A stretch of DNA of 64,000 bases from Prorocentrum cordatum (taxonomy: Eukaryota; Sar; Dinophyceae; Prorocentrales; Prorocentraceae), in NCBI GenBank assembly GCA_963575745.1, contig CAUYUJ010019948.1, positions 608,918-672,917 on the forward strand, read 5' to 3'. The translations under genes were made by a program, and so were the position numbers. The notes beneath the pieces are model-generated. The model had not been told where the DNA came from and did not search any database. It saw nothing but the letters and a program-made list of their open reading frames with translations. The number at the start of each line of letters is the position of its first letter. Within the stretch, counting starts at the first letter, position 1. This document shows positions 1-11,210 of this stretch, in pieces.

Positions 1-1290
1 TCCCTTTTGGGCCGTCTTGGGCAGTCTTCGGTCTCTCTTGGGCTGTCTTGGGGCTCCTCGGGGGCGTCTGGGGCACTCTGAAGACGAAGCAAGCGAGTAT
101 GCTGAAAATGTACGTTTTACGATAGGAATGGGCAGATTTTTGCCTCCTGAAGGCCCTCTCGGGGCCCTCTTCGGCCATCTTCAAGCCATCTCGGGCCCTC
201 CTGGGCCTTGCTGAAGCTGTCTTGTGGGCCTCTTGGGCGTCCTGGGAACCGGGAAATCATGTTCCGGGAGAGGCTTCCGGGAACATGATGTCGAACGAGG
301 CCCTCTTGGGCCTCCCTGAGGCCGTCTTGGGGGCCTCCTGGGCCGGCTTCGGGGCCTCTTGGGCCGTCTTGGGGGGTTCCGTGAGCCCCACGGGACGATA
401 TTTTTGGGCCGTCTTGGGCCCTCTTGGGTCTCTCTTGGGCTGTCTTGGGGCTCCTCGGGGGCGTCTGGGGCACTCTGAAGACGAAGCAAGCGAGTATGCT
501 GAAAATGTACGTTTTACGATAGGAATGGGCCGATGTTTGCCTCTTGAAGGCCCTCTCGGGGCCCTCTTCGGCCATCTTCAAGCCATCTCGGGCCTTCTGG
601 GGCCTCACTGAGGCTGTCTTGTGGGCCTCTTGGGCGTCCTGGGGACTGGGAAATCATGTTCCCGGAGAGGCTTCCGGGAACATGATGTCGAACGAGGCCC
701 TCTTGGGCCTCCCTGAGGCCGTCTTGGGAGCCTCCTGGGCCGGCTTCGGGGCCTCTTGGGCCGTCTTGGGGGGTTCCGTGAGCCCCACGGGACGATCTTT
801 TTGGGCCGTCTTGGGCCATCTTGGGTCTCTCTTGGGCTGTCTTGGGGCTCCTCGGGGGCGTCTGGGGCACTCTGAAGACGAAGCAAGCGAGTATGCTGAA
901 AATGTACGTTTTACGATAGGAATGGGCCGATGTTTGCCTCTTGAAGGCCCTCTTGGGGCCCTCTTCGCCCATCTTGAAGCCATCTCGGGCCTTCTGGGGC
1001 CTCGCTGAGGCTGTCTTGTGGGCCTCTTGGGCTCCCCTGAGGCCGTCTTGGGGACCTCCTGGGCCGGCTTTGGGGCCTCTTGGGCCGTCTCGGGGGGGTT
1101 CTGTGAGCCCCAAAGGCCGTCCCTTTTGGGCCGTCTTGGGCCGTCTTCGGTCTCTCTTGGGCTGTCTTGGGGCTCCTCGGGGGCGTCTGGGGTACTCTGA
1201 AGACGAAGCAAGCGAGTATGCTGAAAATGTACGCATTTTACGATAGGAATGGGCAGATTGTTGCCTCTCGAAGGCCCTCTTGGGGCCCTC
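1..1290. repeat. 397-bp tandem repeat (GGGCCTCTTGGG-type)
   Basis: Higher-order tandem repeat. The marker AAGACGAAGCAAGCGAG recurs at 81, 478, 875 and 1200, giving periods of 397, 397 and 325 bp. Each unit consists of short GGGCCTCTTGGG / GGGCCGTCTTGGG words plus one AT-richer island (ATGTACGTTTTACGATAGG). Long open frames exist on both strands but follow the short period and are Gly/Leu- or Pro/Arg-rich, so I do not call genes. Confidence 0.85.
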
Positions 1291-1518
1291 TTCGGCCATC
1301 TTCAAGCCATCTCGGGCCCTCTTGGGGCGCTCTTGGGCGTCTTCGGGGCCTCTTGAGGCTTTCTTCGCCATCTGTACGGGCCGCGTGGCCTGCCTGTCGT
1401 GGGCAATTTAGAAGCGGCCCGGGGCAGTCCCGGGGGGTCTGTGACCCCCCAAAGGTTCGGGGGGTCGCCCATTGGGGATGATGGCACCGGTTTTGGCCCC
1501 CCCCCCCGGCCTACTCCG
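1291..1518. other. Array end and C-rich module next to TA tract
   Basis: Degenerate continuation of the preceding array, then a module ending in a C run (about 1499-1508) directly before a TA microsatellite. The module resembles one at 3598-3656 (a 'CCCATKGGGG...GGCACC' block). No gene seen. Confidence 0.5.
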
Positions 1519-1766
1519 ATATATATATATATATATATATAATATATATATATATACACACATACATATACATACATACATACATACATACATACATACA
1601 CATACATTACATACATACATACATACATACATGCATGCATGCATGCATGCATGCATGCATGCATGCATGCATGCATGCATGCATACATACATACATATCT
1701 ATATATATATATATATACACACATACTAGAACCATCGCGCGCGCGCGCGCGCTTCGCGCGCGCTCA
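1519..1766. repeat. Composite microsatellite: TA, ACAT, GCAT, TA, CG
   Basis: Consecutive simple repeats: (TA)n at 1520-1555, (ACAT)n about 1558-1630, (GCAT)n about 1631-1684, (TA)n about 1697-1718 and (CG)n about 1736-1764. The GCAT and CG blocks are self-complementary. Confidence 0.95.
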
Positions 1767-3597
1767 GGTTCTAGCCCAGGCCGGGGGGGCGCTGGACGAT
1801 CTTGGACAACGCTATCAAGCGCAGGCGCGCGACGGCATCAGAGGAGCTTCTGGGGTGTTCCGCATGCTTCGTCAACTGGCTATTGGAGGCACCTCTTGGG
1901 TGCTTCTTGGGGGGGCGTCTGAAGGTCCCTTGGGGGCATCGGTTCTGCAATCTGAAGCCGTCATTGGCCGCCTTGGCTGCGTGGAGGCCCGACTTGAGGC
2001 CACCTGCGACCAGATTGAGGCAATCCGGAAGCCTCCCGGGGGCCTCCTGGAAGCAGTTGGGCACTCTTGGGCTATCTTAAAGCCTCTTGGACGTCTCCTA
2101 GGGGCCTTTTAGGCCCTCGGGAAGCTTTTGGGGTCATCGTCGGACCACTTGGGGGCCTCTTGCGGCCTCCTGTGGGCTTTTTGGGGGGAACGCTCTACAG
2201 TTGGGTCGCGTTCCCCTTCTTGGGCCTCTCTTGGGGCTCTTGGGGCCCTCTCGGGCCGTCTTGGGCGCCTCAAGCACCGTCTTGGGGCCCTCGCGGGCCG
2301 TCTTGGGGCCCTCTTGGAGGCCTCTTCCTCTATATTGGAGCGGTATTGGAAGCCTCTTGGGCCGTCTTGGAGCATCGGGATGCCAAAAGGCCGAAAAATT
2401 TAAACCCGTCAAAGCCCAATCGTAAGAACAATGAGTTGTGCCTCTTGGGGCCACCTTGGGAGATCTCTTGGAACCTCGTCGGCCCTCTTGGGAGCTTCTT
2501 GGGGGCCTCTTGGATCCGATTGGGGGCCTCTTGGGACTTCCCGAGAACCTCTCGGGGTAGAAAGCTCGGATTCTCGGTTCGTGCTTCCCTTCTTGGGCCT
2601 CTCTTGGGGCCGTCTTGGGGCCCTCTCGGGCCATCTTGGGCGCCTCAGGCACCGCCTTGGGGCCCTCGTGGGCCGCCCAGGGCCCTCTTGGAAGCCTCTT
2701 CGGCCATCTTGGAGCTGTCTTGGAGGCCTCTTCCTCCTCCTCGTCCCCCTCCTCCTCCTCCCACTCCAACTCTCTCTCCTCCTGATCTTCGTCCTCCTCC
2801 TGCAGCGTGTTCCGGAAGGCTCACGCTGGAACATGCTGTGCACAAGTGCTGTCACTGCTCCCGCCACCGTGCCCTGGGTGGTGGGTCAGAGGCCTCATGG
2901 GTGTTGGTTTGGATCTCGTGGTCGGCCTGTCGGGGACGTCGTGAAGGCAGTTTCGCAGCTTCTCGGTAGCCGTTTTGGGACCGTTGTGGGGCCTCCTCGG
3001 GGCTGTTTTGTGGCCTCTTTAGGCCTCGTTTGGGCCTCCTGGGTGCCTCTTGGGGGCCTCCTGGGGCCTCTTGGGGGCTCCTTGGGGCCTCCTGGGGCAC
3101 TCTTCAAGCGGGAGGGTCGAATTTTGGAGTCGTGGTCCCCCTCTTGGGCGCATCTTGGGGCCGTCTGTGGGCTCTGTTGGGCTGTCTTGGGCGACTCTGG
3201 GGCCGTCTTGGGGCCCTCTTGGGCCGTTTTGGGGCGCTCTTGGGGCCTATTGAGCCGTCTTGGAACGTCGGACAGCCGAAAATGCTGGAAAGTCAAAATC
3301 GTTCGAAAATCTGTGTAAAATTGACGATTTCGGCCTCTTGAAGCGCTCTGGAGAGGCGTCTTGAAGCGTCGTGGAGTGCCTTGGGTGGCCTCTCGGGCCG
3401 TCTTGGGCCTATCTTGGGCGTCCTGGAGCGGTCTTTCGGCGACTCGGGGCCCGCTTGGGCCGTCTTGGGAGCCTCTGGAGGCCCCTCCTGGACTATTTTG
3501 GACCTCCCCGGCCGCCCTGTCCTCCCATGGGGGGTCGGAGGCGGCGGCCTCCGAGGCCCAGGACGCGGAAACCCTGTAAAAACACAGGGAAAATGAG
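1767..3597. repeat. Degenerate GGGCCTCTTGGG array with AT islands
   Basis: Imperfect short-period repeat of the same family as 1-1290. AT-richer islands lie near 2388-2440 and 3280-3340, and a pyrimidine tract lies near 2722-2790. Translations are low complexity (PLGxLLG, PRRPKR). No gene seen. Confidence 0.8.
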
Positions 3598-3860
<263 letters not shown>

Positions 3861-5520
3861 GTGTGTGTGTTGCTACGGCTGGTGAGGAAACCGGGGAGCC
3901 CGAAGTCGGTGGCCCACCGTGGCCCCCCACCGTTGGCCCCCCATCATGCTCCTGCAGCATGTCCTACCGTTACAGCTGCGACTACCACTGCTGCTTCCAA
4001 GTGAACCGACATGCGAGAATTTTGAGTGGGCTGGGCCAGTTTGGAAGAGCCCTCCTCCAGCCTCCTTTCCTCCTGCTCCCTCTCCTGGTCCTCCTGCGTG
4101 CCCATTTGGGTACACGTTGTTCTCGAGCCCCTTCGTCCTTAAAGCTATATCGTGCCCTCTGGTGTGAGTTTACCACCCAGATCAGCGGGTCCAGCGCGGA
4201 GCCGCCACCCAGGCGGCACAAATGAGAAACGGTCAATTTCGTGACTGACGTGTCGCACAAATGTATGAAGATCGGCACGTCCGTTAATTTTGCACTTACA
4301 GTTTCGCATATACACGGGCCCCGACCCTCTTCAAGCGGGGGCGTCAGATACCCCAGCGTCAATCATCAAAATTGTTCAACAAATATCCCCTCACCACGCC
4401 ACCCCGCACGGCGGTCCGTTCTGGCCTCGCCACACGCATCGAACCTACCCGCCAACGCGATCCAACCCTCCACGCTCCGCGAAGGACAGCCCCCTCCTAC
4501 TCCCCAGCGCTTCCCCACCACCAAGCTTGCTGAACAACTCGGGGCAGGGTTCGCAAGTGACCGCAGAAACCGCCCAGCCCGCACGGTAGGACAAGGAGGG
4601 GGAAAAGAAAGGTGGAGCATGCCATTGAAGAGTCCATGAGCCATGATCAGCTGCCAGCGCTGGCGCAACCAAGCCACTACGAGTTGAGGTTGCACACAAG
4701 GGGAGGGGGACAAGGAGGGGAGAAGGAAGGGAGGAGGAAAAGGAAGAGAAAAGAGGAGGGAGAAGGAGGAAGGAGGTTGGGCTCCAAGCCTCTGACTCTT
4801 GAGGTACGCCCGCACTGGGTGCGACAAGAAATGGTTCGATACCCAACAATGGTACGTTGTCCAAGCCGACAAGAGGACGCTGTTGGGCAAGCGATTCTTG
4901 TCTCGAATGGACAACGTCCACGGCGGCACCGATAACGAGTCCTGTTCAACAAAAATAGGCGCTACTGACGGTGTTCTTCCCCAATCTTTCCGTACACATG
5001 TCTGTCGCACCGACTCCAGCCCATGCCTCCCCCGTCGAGAATCGGCCGGACCTGCCTTCACCGCGTCGCCATTCTGGCAGGCGAGCGCGTCCTGCTCTTT
5101 CCCCGCCGCAACGCGCCCCACTTCTGGGCTCCCAGAGCTAGACCGCGCCTGAAGGGGGGGGGCCCGAGGGGGGGGCGGGGGAGGAGCAGGAAAGGGAGGA
5201 TGGAGGAGGACGAGAGGAGGATCGGGGAAAGCAGGAGAGAGGGAGGAGGGGAATCCTGGATCCTCTTCCTCCTGCTCCTCCTGTTCTTCCTGATGTTTCT
5301 CACACTCCTCCTCCTCCTCCTCCTGCTCCTCCTCCTCCTGCTCCTCATCCTCCTTTTCCTCTTCAATGATCTGCCAGGTACTGGCCCTTCCCGGACATGG
5401 TGGCGGCCGTTTTACCCTGATCTCTCAACCCAATGTTTTCCTCACCTTTTATCCTGGTCCTGCCCCCGATGACCCAGCTAAACGGTCCTTTGAACCGATG
5501 CAATTTCGGATTGAGTGCGT
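3861..5520. other. No gene recognised; polypurine/polypyrimidine tracts
   Basis: No open frame here has recognisable domain content. Visible structure is a purine-rich tract at about 4688-4790, another at 5153-5250, and an imperfect CTCCTC tract at 5258-5372. The purine tract followed by the pyrimidine tract (5153-5372) could fold back on itself. It may contain retroelement relics too decayed to identify. Confidence 0.4.
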
Positions 5521-5527
5521 GTCAGAA

Positions 5528-6112
5528 TCAAAAACGGTAGGCTAAGGACTGTTCTCTCTGATACTCGAAACTTCTACCAATCCTCCCTTCGCCGTCTCCT
5601 GACCGTGATCTAACGAGGTGGCGTTGGTGCCGGTTCTTAAGCCCTTCGCGACGTAGGCAGAGGCGCACGGCAGAATATCGGCGAGGGTGATAGTAACGTG
5701 ACTGGGCAAGATGCGAGGAACGTAAGGCCTGGCCTGCGCATAGAGACAAGGAAGATCCAACTCGAAACCGTTCATGGTTGCACGCTCGTCGTCGAGATCC
5801 GTCCGTAAAGTTCTCTTCCGGCGCAGCGCACGGGTGCAAGGTCTCGGCGCTGGCTAGACCAAGCGAAGCTTCGTCATTGCCGTGAGGGCCGAAGGCCTGT
5901 CGGAGATGCGTTTGCGCGCATTTCTGTCGGGATGATGATTCCAACGGGGCCCAGCCGAAACTCGTCCAGGTCGGCGCCGACGCGCTGCTCCACAAGGCCC
6001 GGAAGCAAGGAATTGATTGAGCAGGAACGCGGGGATCATATACCAGCGTCCTTTTCACGTATGATGCGTCGCCTCCTGGGCTAGAAGCCGACGTCGCGAT
6101 TTCAGAGAGCAA
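5528..6112 (-). pseudogene. Retroelement relic downstream of retropepsin
   Basis: An open minus-strand frame of 194 codons immediately downstream of the retropepsin relic. It shows no diagnostic motif in any one frame. Parts of two frames look protein-like (for example a stretch ending in VAKGLRTGTNATSLDHG at 5600-5650), which fits a frameshifted gene. Position and orientation suggest it continues the polyprotein that carried the retropepsin. I infer pol-region debris and cannot name the superfamily. Confidence 0.3.
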
Positions 6113-6169
6113 GTGGAAAATCTATGACTCGGCTCGCCCGTGAGAAAACATTTGTAGTCAACGCAAATC

Positions 6170-6566
6170 TTCAGTGCTGTTGAACAACTGTTCGTGTTGT
6201 TTGCTCGAAACGAGCCGCTGACATCCCACGTAGGATCAGGGCGCACAATCGGTCCCATCCATAACGGTAAAAGTAAACTTTGCCCGCGTGGACTTCTTCT
6301 CGCTGGCCATCTGATCTTGCCAACGAGGAACGAGGATGAGGGCCATCACCGCTGCGCCAACCAACGATGCCGCGACTCCGCTGGCCACCCCCTGGCACTT
6401 CTCCAATTGGCCCGAAATCTCGCGATGGACTACGGGATGGTCGCGATGCCGCATCCCCATTAACCCGTACTTCGCGCGCAGACAATGAGAACTCCCGCCG
6501 CTGCTTCGTCTGGAATCGCGTTGAGCCTGGCTCCCGTGTCCAGCATGACCTCCAAGACGGCAGGTT
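6170..6566 (-). pseudogene. Retropepsin-like aspartic protease relic
   Basis: On the minus strand at 6560-6480 the sequence reads LEVMLDTGARLNAIPDEAA, which contains the D-T-G-A active-site motif of retroviral-type aspartic proteases with the expected hydrophobic strand before it. The frame stops soon after. Homology-like sequence continues in two other frames (GVASGVAASLVGAAVMAL near 6380, then a degenerate LILxGM block near 6210), so at least two frameshifts are present. Retropepsins process Gag-Pol in LTR retrotransposons; RT or integrase are not identifiable nearby, so the parent element cannot be classified. DTGA identity is seen directly; the reading across frames is inference. Confidence 0.6.
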
Positions 6567-6722
6567 AAATGATGGCTTCGCGTAGCGCTGACAGCCCTTG
6601 CCTTTGTCGGGGGTGATTTTCGCGAGAGCGCTTTTGTTTCGCGAAACCTAAGTCAACCAATTCACGGCACAGCGCTAGATAAACGTTGAATTGCCAGCGC
6701 AGATTCCACCGAGGCCAGAGCC

Positions 6723-7520
6723 TTAGTGCACGCCCTCCTGACGACCCACCCGCAGGAACGCTTGCCCATGTGGCGCTTGCGGGAGCGAAGTGCACTTCCG
6801 AGCCTCCGCGATGTGCTCTGTCGGCGCGTCTGCCAGAAACGCCCCGTCTGGGGGCGACAGCTGCCAGAAATCCCCGCGCGGCGCGACGTTCAAACCGCCG
6901 AGCGACCGCGGCGCTCCGCCTCCCCCGCGCTTCTGGGTGCCAACGTCCCGAATGACGCTGCGAAGCTTCTGGCCCACCTCGGCGAGCAGTCGGGCGCTCG
7001 CCGCGCTGATCTCGTCCATGAACAGCCACCTCCACTGCGGCACTCGCATCGCTGTCGCGCGCTGAAGTTTCGCATCCCCCCCTTCTCGTCGCCGCGCTCG
7101 ACGGCGGGAACGCCGCGGGCGTGATGCGCGGCGTCTCCACCGAGAAGCCGCGCCGCGACTGCCTGGAAGGCCGCAATCTGAGAATGAAGGCCAATCGTCG
7201 AGTTCATCGCGTCTTCGAACAGCTCCTTCCGTCGACGCGGCACGCGCGACTTCCCCGTGCAGGGTCCTCCGCGCATGCGCCGCCGCAGCGGTCCACCCAT
7301 ATCCGCGCCCCCGTCGCGCCTCCCCGTCGAGCTCTTGCATCGCCCTCTCTGCTACCTGCTTCACCATTTCGCGCTGCTTCGCGTTGACAGCGCGCCGGGC
7401 TGTGTCTTTATCTTTCCTGAATTCCAGATTCCCGAGCCACCCCGCCACCTGGCCTGATGTCGCTCCTGTCTGCGCCTCCACCTTCCCCCTATCTTCCTCC
7501 ATCGCCACTCTGTCGGCCAT
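6723..7520 (-). pseudogene. PIF1/Helitron-type helicase core, frameshifted
   Basis: Minus-strand frame carrying the Walker B region WRWLFMDEISAASARLLAEV and, about 30 residues on, LGGLNVAPRGDFWQLSPPDG, which matches the DEIS...GDFxQLPPV signature of PIF1-family helicases. The Walker A (GGPCTGKS, canonical GGPGTGKS) lies in a different frame at about 7255-7300. The copy therefore has a frameshift near 7300 and another near 7080, where there is a run of C. The match fades after 'ARKCTSLPQAPHGQAFL' at about 6735, so the helicase is truncated soon after motif III. PIF1-like helicases of this kind belong to Helitrons or host PIF1; the upstream domain favours a Helitron-like source. Confidence 0.75.
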
Positions 7521-7523
7521 GGA

Positions 7524-8965
7524 TTACTCCATGTCTCGCGATGCCCTCGCTGCGGCCAGCGCGGCCTCCAGGTCACAGCTGGCTGTCGGCCACGCGTTGC
7601 GCGCCTCACTGAGCAAAGTTTCGCTCGGGCGCTGCTGGCCCCACACTTCCCGGGCCACGGCCATGCCTGCTTCCGAGGTCTCGCCATGGGAACGCCTGCC
7701 CAGACCACCCTCCGCCCGACCGTCTTCGTCTCCACTACTGCTATCTCCGTCGCCGTCTTCCCGCTTCCGACCACCGACGCGCGATTTCAGGGCCTCGTCC
7801 AGCCGGTCGAAGCCCACCTCCAGTTCTTCGTCGCTCGCGTCCTCATCGCCGCGTTCGCCCCCATGGTCTGCGCCCCTTGGGCGCGCGCGGTACACGCTCG
7901 AGGCATTTCCCACATTCCGCGCAGATTCCTCCGATTGTACTCCGCCGTCCAAACGCGACGCCAGGGCGGCCTCCCAAGTCTTCGAGTCTCCTCGCAGTGC
8001 GCCGGCGACCGTCGCGACATCGTCTGCCTCTGTCTGCCGCAGCGCCCACGGGCGGAAGTAGGGCGCTACAATCCGCGCGGACCGCTCCACTTCTCCGCTT
8101 CGGCTGCGAGGCACGGGCGCCCCTAAAAATGTCGGCGCCAAGGGCCTCTTGTTCCTGGCGAGGGCCCGCGTGTGTCGCAGATGCCAGCACCCATCATTGC
8201 CTGGAAAGACCACCCAATCCTTCCTTGCGTCGCCCTTCACCACGTAGTCTACCCCAGGCTCTAGATCTTCCGCCTGCTCCGGATCCCGTACTTGCTTCGC
8301 CCCTGCTTCTGTCAAGAATGCGCGGTGCCTGTCCCAGTTCGCTCTTGCGTCCTTGATGCTGGTGGGGTGCGCCACGAGCGCCAGTCTCCAGTGCGTTGTG
8401 AACTCGCGCGGTGACAGGTGCCACAAATCGTCTCGCTTCGGGCGGAGCCCGTGCAGCATGGCCGCGTCTCTGATGATCACTCTCCGACGTCTTCGGCCCC
8501 GCATGCCTACCTCCACGAACTGCGCTTTACGCCCGCCCGTTGTGCCGTCCGACAGCCGCTCGACAGTTCCCACATGCTCGCGACCATAAAAACACGCTGC
8601 GTCACAGCTGTTGATCGCCTCCGCCGAAGTCACATCGTTATCCATGGCATGCGCTCGAAGACTCGCGCGCTCCACTTGGCCGCGAACGATGCCCTTCCCG
8701 TAGGCGTCGCTCATGATGCGCGTCGTCATCCGCGTCCCGACGCGGTCCGCGTTCTCCCCGTGCAGCCGCCGGCTGAGCTTCTTAATCCCTCTGGCGCACT
8801 CGCAGACCTCGTGGAATGCCGTGGGCTGCCTCTTCGTGAAGTAATCCCATGTGTACCCTGCTTGCGCCTCCCGGGCCATCTGGACCACCTTGATGATCGC
8901 TGCGTCATTCTGCTTCTCCGCGCACGCCGTCCCGCGGGCACAGCTCTCGCCGGCAATCGTCCGCG
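7524..8965 (-). pseudogene. Helitron/PIF1-associated region upstream of helicase
   Basis: A 454-codon minus-strand frame that is in phase with the first part of the helicase frame; only one TAA at 7524-7526 separates them. It begins near CAEKQNDAAIIKVVQMAREA (homology-like sequence upstream of the first Met) and contains WDYFTKRQPTAFHEVCECARG, typical of the segment between the replication-initiator/helicase-like part and the PIF1 domain in large Helitron-type proteins. The C-terminal third is acidic and Ser/Gly-rich (EDGDGDSSSGDEDG). The 5' end is lost where the 99-bp satellite begins at about 8966. Function is inferred from context. Confidence 0.55.
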
Positions 8966-9741
8966 TGTGTCCCCCGCGCCCGATTTGGCATTTTCACCCA
9001 CCCAGTACAGCGCTTCGTGGCCCCATAGGGAGCTCCACCGAAGCCCCCAGTGGGGCCGCCCGCATGTGTCCCCCGCGCCCAATTTAGCATTTTCACCCAC
9101 CCAATGCAACGTTTCGTGGCCCCATAGGGAGCTCCGCAGAAGCCCCCAGCGGGGGCGCCCGCATGCGTCCCCCACGCCCAATGTGGCATTTTCGCGCACC
9201 CAGTACAGCGCTTCGTGGCCCCATAGGGAGCCCCGCCGAAGCCCCCGGTGGGACCGCCCGCATGCGCCCCCCACACCTAACTCGGCATTGTCGCCCACCC
9301 AGCGCAGCGCTTCGTGGCCCCATAGGGAGCCCCACCGAAGCCCCCAGCAGGACCGTCCGCATGCGCCCCCCGCGTCCGATTTGGCATAGTCACCCACCCA
9401 GTACAGCGCTCCGCGGCCCCATATGGAGCTCCTCCGAAGCCCCCAATGGGACCGCCCGCGTGCGTCCACCATGCCAAATTTGGCATTTTCACCCGCCCAA
9501 TACAGCGCTTCGTGGCCCCAAAGGGAGCTCCACCGAAGCCCCCAGTGGGACCGCCCACATGCGCCCCCCCACAGGGGGCCCCACCGCAGCTTCCAGTGGG
9601 ACCGCCCGAATGCGCCCCCCCCACACCCAGTTTGGTTTTCACAGACCCAGCACAGCGCTTCGTGGCCCCATAAGGAGCCCCACCGAAGCCCCCAGCGGGG
9701 CCGCCCGCGCGCGCCCCCCCCCCCCCCCCCCACGCACACAC

Positions 9742-9772
<31 letters not shown>

Positions 9773-10310
9773 ACGCACACGCACACACACACACACACAC
9801 TCACACACACACGCACACACACACACACACACGCACACACACACACACATCCACACACACACACACACACACACGCACGCACGCACGCACGCACGCACGG
9901 AAGCACGCACGCACGCACGCACGCGCACGCGCACGCGCACGCGCACGCGCACGCGCACGCACACGCACGCGCACGCGCACACGCACACGCACACGCACAC
10001 GCACACGCACATATTCACATTCACATTCACATTCACATTCACATTCACATTCACATTCACATTCACATTCACATTCACATTCACACACACAACGCTTCGC
10101 GGCCCATGGGGAGCTCCACCGAAGCCCCCGATGGGGCCGCCCGCATGCGTCCCCCACGCCTGATTTGGTATTTTCACCCACCCAGTGCAGCGCTTCGTGG
10201 CCTCATAGGGAGCTTCACCGACGGCCCCAGTGCTACCGCCCGCATGCGTTCCCCCCCGCCCAACGCAGCGCTTCGTGGCCCCATAGGGGGCTTCACCGAA
10301 GAAAATATTC
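8966..10310. repeat. 99-bp satellite array
   Basis: Tandem repeat with anchor CGCTTCGTGGCCCCATAGGG at 9011, 9110, 9209, 9308, 9407 and 9506 (spacing exactly 99), then 9656, 10093, 10191 and 10269. Later units are partly deleted. Because 99 is a multiple of 3, the array stays open for hundreds of codons on both strands with a 33-residue peptide repeat. That is a consequence of period length and not evidence of a gene. The array abuts and truncates the helicase relic. Confidence 0.95.
9712..10090. repeat. Composite CA/CG-type microsatellite inside satellite
   Basis: A C run at about 9714-9731, then (CA)n, (CACACG)n, (GCAC)n, (GCGCAC)n and finally (TTCACA)n at 10011-10082. It interrupts the 99-bp satellite, which resumes at 10091. 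Confidence 0.95.
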
Positions 10311-10435
10311 ACAATTGCGGCACCCACAACTTCATATGGTTGGGTCCTTCGCCACGTCTTAAACAAAAACCTCCAAGATCTCGGTTTTGTGAGGATGTCT
10401 CGAACCAGACGCTCATCTTGGGAATCCGTTAGGTT
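10311..10435. other. Spacer between satellites
   Basis: Unique-looking AT-richer spacer with no open frame of note. It joins the 99-bp satellite to the 132-136-bp array. Confidence 0.5.
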
Positions 10436-10908
10436 CGCGGGACACGTGTTTCAAGAGACCCTTGGTAAGAGATTTTCCTCCAGGCCGATGAGCCACGTCC
10501 ATCGCGCGACTCGAAAGAGTCTAAGCGCGCTTCCCGTCATCCGCCACGCCCCAGTCAAGGCCCGACCCCGGCACCACTCCTCCCCTGGACCCCTCCGCTT
10601 GATTAATATTTCCCCTCCGGGCCGATGAGCCACGTCCATCGCGCGACTCCTCGAGTCTAAGCGCGCTTCCCGTCATCCGCCACGTCCCGGTCAAGGCCCG
10701 ACCCCGGCGCCGCTCCTCCCCTGGACCCCTCCACTTGATGAATATTGTCCCTGCGGGCCGATGAACCACGTGCATCGCGCGACTCTTCGAATCTAAGCGC
10801 GCTTCCCGTCATCCACCAAGTTCGCGGGACACGTGTTTAAAGAGACCCTTGGTGAGAGATTGCTCTCTGGGAATAAACGCCCACCGCGCGACTCTTCGAG
10901 CACGCGCG
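10436..10908. repeat. 132-136-bp tandem array, segment 1
   Basis: Anchor GCGCGCTTCCCGTCATCC at 10525, 10661 and 10797 (period 136). Each unit carries the imperfect inverted repeat GACTCTTCGAGTC next to GCGCGC. A GTTCGCGGGACACGTGTTT block occurs at about 10433 and 10820. The same family continues at 16025-16298 and 19238-19890, so this is one array split by two insertions. Confidence 0.9.
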
Positions 10909-10932
10909 TTTTTTTTTTTTTTTTTTTTTTTC
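10909..10932 (-). other. LINE-A 3' poly(A) tail
   Basis: Run of 24 T on the plus strand, i.e. poly(A) at the 3' end of the minus-strand element, directly next to the ACGCGCG target sequence. Confidence 0.8.
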
Positions 10933-11210
10933 CACGCAACCCCACCCTAAGAGGTCTCGCGAGCCCCCACAAGGCCTGCCGAAAGGGAGGCCTGCGCGCA
11001 TGTGCGTGCACGGACGCAACACACGAGGCGCCCACCCTCTGGTGGGCAGCTTCGCACGTCAGTCTGCGGCCCTCTGACCGGAGGACTGGTGACAAGCTAG
11101 AAAACGGCACCAAACGTGTTTCACTCAAAACTCAAAACTGCAGCTCAGAAAACCCAAGCCTAAAAGTCAGGGGGCTCACGGCGGAAGCACACCTAACATG
11201 CGACGCAGTC
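10933..11210 (-). other. LINE-A 3' untranslated region
   Basis: About 280 bp between the last sense stop and the poly(A). No conserved structure is evident by eye. Confidence 0.6.

Noticed and set aside
2700-2800. Polypyrimidine tract as an intron acceptor
   Set aside because: No coding sequence on either side.
2964-2985. Spliced-leader-like word GTAGCCGTTTTGG
   Set aside because: Resembles the middle of the dinoflagellate spliced leader, but only over about 13 bases with a mismatch, lacks the 3' CTCAAG, and lies in a repeat rich in similar words.
4366-5121. Minus-strand 251-codon frame
   Set aside because: Contains a translated polypyrimidine block and no recognisable domain; not supported as a gene.
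8726-10366. Very long open frames on both strands (546 and 399 codons)
   Set aside because: They arise from the 99-bp satellite and CA-type microsatellites; the peptide is a 33-residue repeat with microsatellite dipeptides.
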